DNA from: Dyella silvatica
GTDB lineage: Bacteria; Pseudomonadota; Gammaproteobacteria; Xanthomonadales; Rhodanobacteraceae
Direction: 5' to 3'
DNA: 33,596 bases
Assembly: GCF_026283955.1 (NCBI RefSeq)
Contig: NZ_JAPDPE010000052.1
Coordinates: forward strand, 1-33,596
Part shown: piece by piece, positions 30,390-33,596 of the stretch
Position numbering within the stretch: the first letter of the stretch is position 1
Layout of the letters: each line of letters begins with the position of its first letter
Position numbers and translations under genes: made by a program
The notes under the pieces: model-generated
Seen by the model: the letters and a program-made list of their open reading frames with translations, nothing else
Told to the model about the DNA's origin: nothing
Database searches by the model: none

Positions 30390-32846
30390 CTACTTGGCTG
30401 GCGTCGGCTGCGGCAACGCGTAGGCGATCACTGCGTCGCCCATCTTGGTGCCGAGTGAACCGTGCCCGCCCGCCATGATCACCACGTACTGGCGCCCCGT
30501 CTGATCCGACACATAACTCATGGGCGTTGCCTGCCCGCCTGCAGGCAGGCGTGATTGCCACAAAGTTTTCCCGGTACGCACATCGTAGGCACGCAGGTAG
30601 TAATCCAGCGAGGCACTCATAAAAGCCACCCCACCGCCGGTGGTCATCGCGCCACCCAGGCTGGGCACGCCCAGCGGCAACGGAATCGGCAACGGCGCGT
30701 TGTCGACCACGGTGCCGTTTTTATGCATCCACACCTTCTGCATGGTTTTCAGATCCACCGCGGCGATGTAACCCCAGGGCGGCGCCTGGCAGGGAATGCC
30801 CAGCGGTGACAGCAGCGGATGCAAATCCACCGCGAACGGCGTACCCGTCATCGGCTGCAGGCCATGCTCAGTGCCGGTACCACCCTTGGCATCGACCTTG
30901 TCGCGACGGTACAGCTTGGAGACGAAGGCCATGTAATTGGGATTGCCAATCATGATCTGCCGTACCGGATCGATCGCGATGCCACCCCAATCGAATACGC
31001 CGTAATTGCCCGGGTAAACCAGCGAGCCCTGCTCCGATGGCGGCGTGAAAATGCCGTCGTAGCGAAGCTGCTTGAACTTGATCCGGCAGACCAGCTGATC
31101 GAAGGGGTTGGTGCCCCACATGTCGCTTTCACGCACCGTACGCTCGGGCTTGAAGGTCAGCTCCGAGAACGGCTGGGTCGCGGCGCTGTGATCGCCTTCG
31201 GCGGCACCTTGCGGCACCGGTTGTTCAGGCGCCGGCACGATCAACTTGCCGTCGCGGCGATCGATCACATACAGATCGCCGCGCTTGGTCGAGGCGATCA
31301 ATGCCGGCACCTTGCCCTCTGGCCGGTCCAGATCGACTAGGCTTGGCTGGCCGCCGATATCCATGTCCCATAAATCGTGATGCACGGTTTGATAGACCCA
31401 GCGCAACTTGCCGGTGGCGATATCCAGCGCCACGATGGCGCTGTTGAAGCGCTCTCCTTCGGGATAGCGATCGCCACCCCACATATCCGGCGTCTGGTTA
31501 CCCATGGGGATATAGACCAGCCCCAGCTTTTCGTCGGCGCTGGATACGCTCCAGGAGTTCGGCGAGTTGCGCTTATAGGTTTGCCCGGCCTGCAGCGGCG
31601 CGGTTTCATCGGGGTTGGCCGCATCCCAGTTCCACAGCAGACGACCGGTATCGATGTCGTAACCACGAATAACGCCCGACGGCTCATTGGTGGAATCGTT
31701 ATCGGTCACGCTGGCCGAGACGATCAACACATGCTGGGTCACCAGCGGCGGCGATGTCGGATTCAAAAAGCCGCGCTCAGTCATCGACATGCCCTGATAC
31801 AAACCGATCACCCCGTGATCGCCGAAATCCGTGCAGGGCTGGCCATTGTCGGCATTGATCGCAACGATGGTGGCATCGGCCGTCGGCGCAAAAATACGCC
31901 GCGGACAACTGTCGAAATGGATCGACTCCATCGCTACCGCGCCTTTCGGCGTGGGCTTGGGTGCCACCGGAGCCACAGGCGCCGACTGCGCCGCATACGC
32001 ACTGGAATCGTAATAAGCCACGCCACGGCAAATCATGTGCTGATACGTTTTGGCGTCACGATTGATCTTCGGGTCGTAGCGCCAAAGCTCCTTGCCGCTG
32101 TCCGGGTCGAGCGCGATGACAATGTTGTGCGGCGTGCAGATATACAGCTTGCCATTGGCCTTGAGCGGCGTGACTTCGTTGGCGATTTCGGTGGGGTCGC
32201 CCTCGCCTTTCAAGTCGCCCGTGTGAAAGGTCCAGGCCACCTGCAATTGCGCCACATTTTCCGGGGTGATCTGTTTCGCCGGTGCGTAGCGGTCACCATA
32301 GGCCGAGCGGCCGTAAGCCACCCAATCGTTGGCCGCCACATCCGGCGCACCGGCCGTACTGCTTGCAGCCATGCTGGCATCGGGCACCACGCCAGCGATG
32401 GTGTGGTAATCCTTGAAATAACCGAGGCCCCCAACCAGTACCGCCAGCGCCACCGCCACCCATAGCGGCAGCGATGCCTGCCTGTAAGAAGCCGTGCGAT
32501 CCGACCCCACCACCAGGCGCCGATGAATCCAGGGCAATAGCAGCCACACCCCGAGCGCCAGCCACACTGCGATGCGTGGCACCAGTTGCCACCAGTCAAA
32601 GCGGACTTCAGCGACCGACCACAGCACCGTGCCGATCAGCACCAGCGCGTAAAGCCCCAGCGCGGCCCGCCGCTGGCGCAGCACCAGCCAGCCAGTTGCG
32701 ATCACCCCCAGGCCAGCTACCAGGTAGTAAAACGAGCCGCCAAGGGCCAGCAGCCATACGCCCCCCACCGCCAAAACCAGGCCGAGCAAGATGAACAACA
32801 CGGCCGTTATCCACAACAAAGGGCCTGATCGCGAGGTAAGGGTCAT
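30390..32846 (-). CDS. gcd: Membrane-bound PQQ-dependent glucose dehydrogenase
   Basis: This 818-residue quinoprotein oxidises D-glucose to gluconolactone in the periplasm and passes electrons to ubiquinone. The first ~145 residues hold five membrane segments. An eight-bladed propeller follows with typical motifs: WVAYGRSAYGDRYAPAKQI, LQVAWTFHTGD, KLYICTPHNIVIALDPDSGK, MICRGVAYYD, NSWSVSSADEKLGLVYIPMG, TVHHDLWDMDIGGQPSL and GGVAFMSASLDYYLRAYDVR. Length agrees with mGDH. ATG 32846, with GGAG eight bases upstream, is preferred to a longer frame from 32996. Relatives using other sugars or quinate are possible but the overall match favours glucose. It needs PQQ; no pqq genes are in the window. 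Confidence 0.93.
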   Translation of the reverse strand: MTLTSRSGPLLWITAVLFILLGLVLAVGGVWLLALGGSFYYLVAGLGVIATGWLVLRQRRAALGLYALVLIGTVLWSVAEVRFDWWQLVPRIAVWLALGVWLLLPWIHRRLVVGSDRTASYRQASLPLWVAVALAVLVGGLGYFKDYHTIAGVVPDASMAASSTAGAPDVAANDWVAYGRSAYGDRYAPAKQITPENVAQLQVAWTFHTGDLKGEGDPTEIANEVTPLKANGKLYICTPHNIVIALDPDSGKELWRYDPKINRDAKTYQHMICRGVAYYDSSAYAAQSAPVAPVAPKPTPKGAVAMESIHFDSCPRRIFAPTADATIVAINADNGQPCTDFGDHGVIGLYQGMSMTERGFLNPTSPPLVTQHVLIVSASVTDNDSTNEPSGVIRGYDIDTGRLLWNWDAANPDETAPLQAGQTYKRNSPNSWSVSSADEKLGLVYIPMGNQTPDMWGGDRYPEGERFNSAIVALDIATGKLRWVYQTVHHDLWDMDIGGQPSLVDLDRPEGKVPALIASTKRGDLYVIDRRDGKLIVPAPEQPVPQGAAEGDHSAATQPFSELTFKPERTVRESDMWGTNPFDQLVCRIKFKQLRYDGIFTPPSEQGSLVYPGNYGVFDWGGIAIDPVRQIMIGNPNYMAFVSKLYRRDKVDAKGGTGTEHGLQPMTGTPFAVDLHPLLSPLGIPCQAPPWGYIAAVDLKTMQKVWMHKNGTVVDNAPLPIPLPLGVPSLGGAMTTGGGVAFMSASLDYYLRAYDVRTGKTLWQSRLPAGGQATPMSYVSDQTGRQYVVIMAGGHGSLGTKMGDAVIAYALPQPTPAK

Positions 32847-32869
32847 GACGCTCTCCTTCGGTCGTGGGC

Positions 32870-32890
32870 TATATCGTGCACCCCGATATA
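32870..32890. promoter_or_regulatory. Inverted repeat in the gcd promoter region
   Basis: TATATCG (32870-32876) and CGATATA (32884-32890) flank TGCACCC, centred about 34 bases upstream of the gcd start. It is AT-rich in an otherwise GC-rich context, so it may be an operator overlapping the -10 region. Confidence 0.45.
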
Positions 32891-33004
32891 TCACGAACCA
32901 AGTCAACGGCAGCCGTTCAAGCAGGGAAATGAGCGATATGGCAGCCGCTATCTGGCATGGCAGATACACGGCAAGCGCCGCCAGGACCTGTGGCACGAAA
33001 GAAA

Positions 33005-33081
33005 TGGTGCCCCCGATACGATTCGAACGTACGACCTGTCCCTTAGGAGGGGACCGCTCTATCCAACTGAGCTACGGGGGC
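33005..33081 (-). tRNA. tRNA-Arg (anticodon CCT)
   Basis: On the minus strand, GCCCCCG pairs with CGGGGGC, discriminator A and encoded CCA. The D-arm is TAGCTCAGTTGGATAGAGC and the anticodon loop is CTCCTAA, giving anticodon CCT, which reads AGG. The T-arm GTTCGAATC is standard. Length is 77 with CCA. Confidence 0.96.
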
Positions 33082-33100
33082 AGCGGCGGGATTTTGGCAT

Positions 33101-33122
33101 GGATCGCTATTTCGCGCGATCC
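33101..33122. promoter_or_regulatory. Inverted repeat between tRNA-Arg and the aldehyde dehydrogenase gene
   Basis: GGATCGC (33101-33107) and GCGATCC (33116-33122) are separated by eight bases, in the divergent region between the two genes. It could be an operator; a possible -10 TAGAAT for the plus-strand gene lies at 33143-33148. Confidence 0.3.
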
Positions 33123-33193
33123 GGTCTTAACCGACGGCCTGCTAGAATTGCGGTTTTCCCACGGCGCCGTTGGCGCCAGGCTCAGGAGCACGC

Positions 33194-33596
33194 ATGTCCC
33201 ACGAAATCCTCAAGGCGCTTGGTCTCGGTAGCGAGCAGTCTGGTACCTACCTCGGTCAAGGCGAATGGTCCAAAACTACCGATGCGGGTGCGCTGCAGCC
33301 GGTGAATCCGGCCACCGGCGAAGTGATTGCCACCGTGCATGCCTCCAGCGCGGCCGACTACGAAATCATCGTCAAGCGTGCGCAAGAAGCCTTCAAAGTG
33401 TGGCGCACCACCCCGGCGCCGCAGCGTGGCGAAGCGGTTCGCCTGTGCGGTGAGGCGCTGCGCAAGCACAAGGATGCCCTGGGTTCGCTGGTGGCGCTGG
33501 AAATGGGCAAGATCAAGCCCGAGGGTGACGGCGAAGTACAGGAGATGATCGACATCGCCGATTTCGCCGTGGGCCAGAGCCGCATGCTCTATGGCT
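33194..33596 (+). CDS. Aldehyde dehydrogenase, ALDH7 type (5' part)
   Basis: The first 134 residues of an NAD-dependent aldehyde dehydrogenase; the catalytic half is beyond the window. The start [20 protein letters not shown] and the motifs [31 protein letters not shown] and [20 protein letters not shown] match the ALDH7 group (alpha-aminoadipic semialdehyde / piperideine-6-carboxylate dehydrogenase of lysine catabolism, called AmaB in pseudomonads). Substrate is inferred from that resemblance. ATG 33194 has AGGAG five bases upstream, which fixes the start. It is incomplete only because the window ends. Confidence 0.88.
   Translation, partial: MSHEILKALGLGSEQSGTYLGQGEWSKTTDAGALQPVNPATGEVIATVHASSAADYEIIVKRAQEAFKVWRTTPAPQRGEAVRLCGEALRKHKDALGSLVALEMGKIKPEGDGEVQEMIDIADFAVGQSRMLYG

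Noticed and set aside
31377-32465. Plus-strand open frame of 362 codons
   Set aside because: It lies antisense to gcd and has the Arg/His/Gly-rich composition of a shadow frame in GC-rich DNA.

Overview
The window is high-GC gammaproteobacterial chromosome. It most resembles the Xanthomonadales, and specifically Rhodanobacteraceae-like bacteria such as Rhodanobacter, Dyella or Frateuria. The evidence is a complete System I cytochrome c maturation operon running into a serine O-succinyltransferase-type MetX homologue, large TonB-dependent receptors beside glycan-active enzymes, a membrane PQQ glucose dehydrogenase, and the tRNA and promoter style. The assignment rests on recalled protein similarity, not on a search.

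Layout. Positions 1-9372 are a dense plus-strand block: the tail of an unidentified gene, a DUF3293 gene, ccmABCDEFGHI, an O-succinyltransferase and a cysteine dioxygenase-family gene, followed by tRNA-Leu(CAA). The ccm genes form one unit in which nearly every start codon overlaps a stop codon. Where genes do not abut, a mini reading frame fills the gap and ends on the next start. Positions 9484-12120 are sparse accessory DNA. About 100 bases downstream of tRNA-Leu, including its terminator, are imperfectly repeated near 10881-10985. Between the copies sits one secreted hypothetical protein, and beyond them lie a small protein and a frameshifted gene fragment. Positions 12124-15280 are core-like: a SUMF1/formylglycine-enzyme-type membrane protein on the minus strand, divergent from ribonuclease D (rnd).

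Positions 15346-15421 are tRNA-Ala(CGC). About 6.7 kb of mostly minus-strand accessory DNA follows (to about 22130), looking like a tRNA-anchored island with a DNA-damage theme. It holds a UmuD-like S24 peptidase preceded by a perfect 34-bp palindrome, an unknown 125-residue protein, and an intact reading frame that joins the first ~75 residues of a UmuC-type polymerase to a DUF4209 region carrying the RNxxxHG (HEPN-like) motif. It also holds a stand-alone BRCT protein, a broken gene with a SOS-response-associated-peptidase-like start, a pseudogene with an internal amber codon plus a likely frameshift, and a possible phage head-protein relative. This UmuD / unknown / UmuC'-DUF4209 unit is the best candidate for an undescribed system.

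Positions 22874-30285 look like a glycan-utilisation locus: a TonB-dependent receptor whose last codons are frameshifted, a GH20 hexosaminidase-family lipoprotein, and a secreted protein with ricin-type lectin modules, Ig-like modules and an Asp-box propeller-like region. Positions 30390-32846 (minus) are the PQQ glucose dehydrogenase gcd. tRNA-Arg(CCT) (minus) follows, and then the 5' part of an ALDH7-type aldehyde dehydrogenase that runs off the window.
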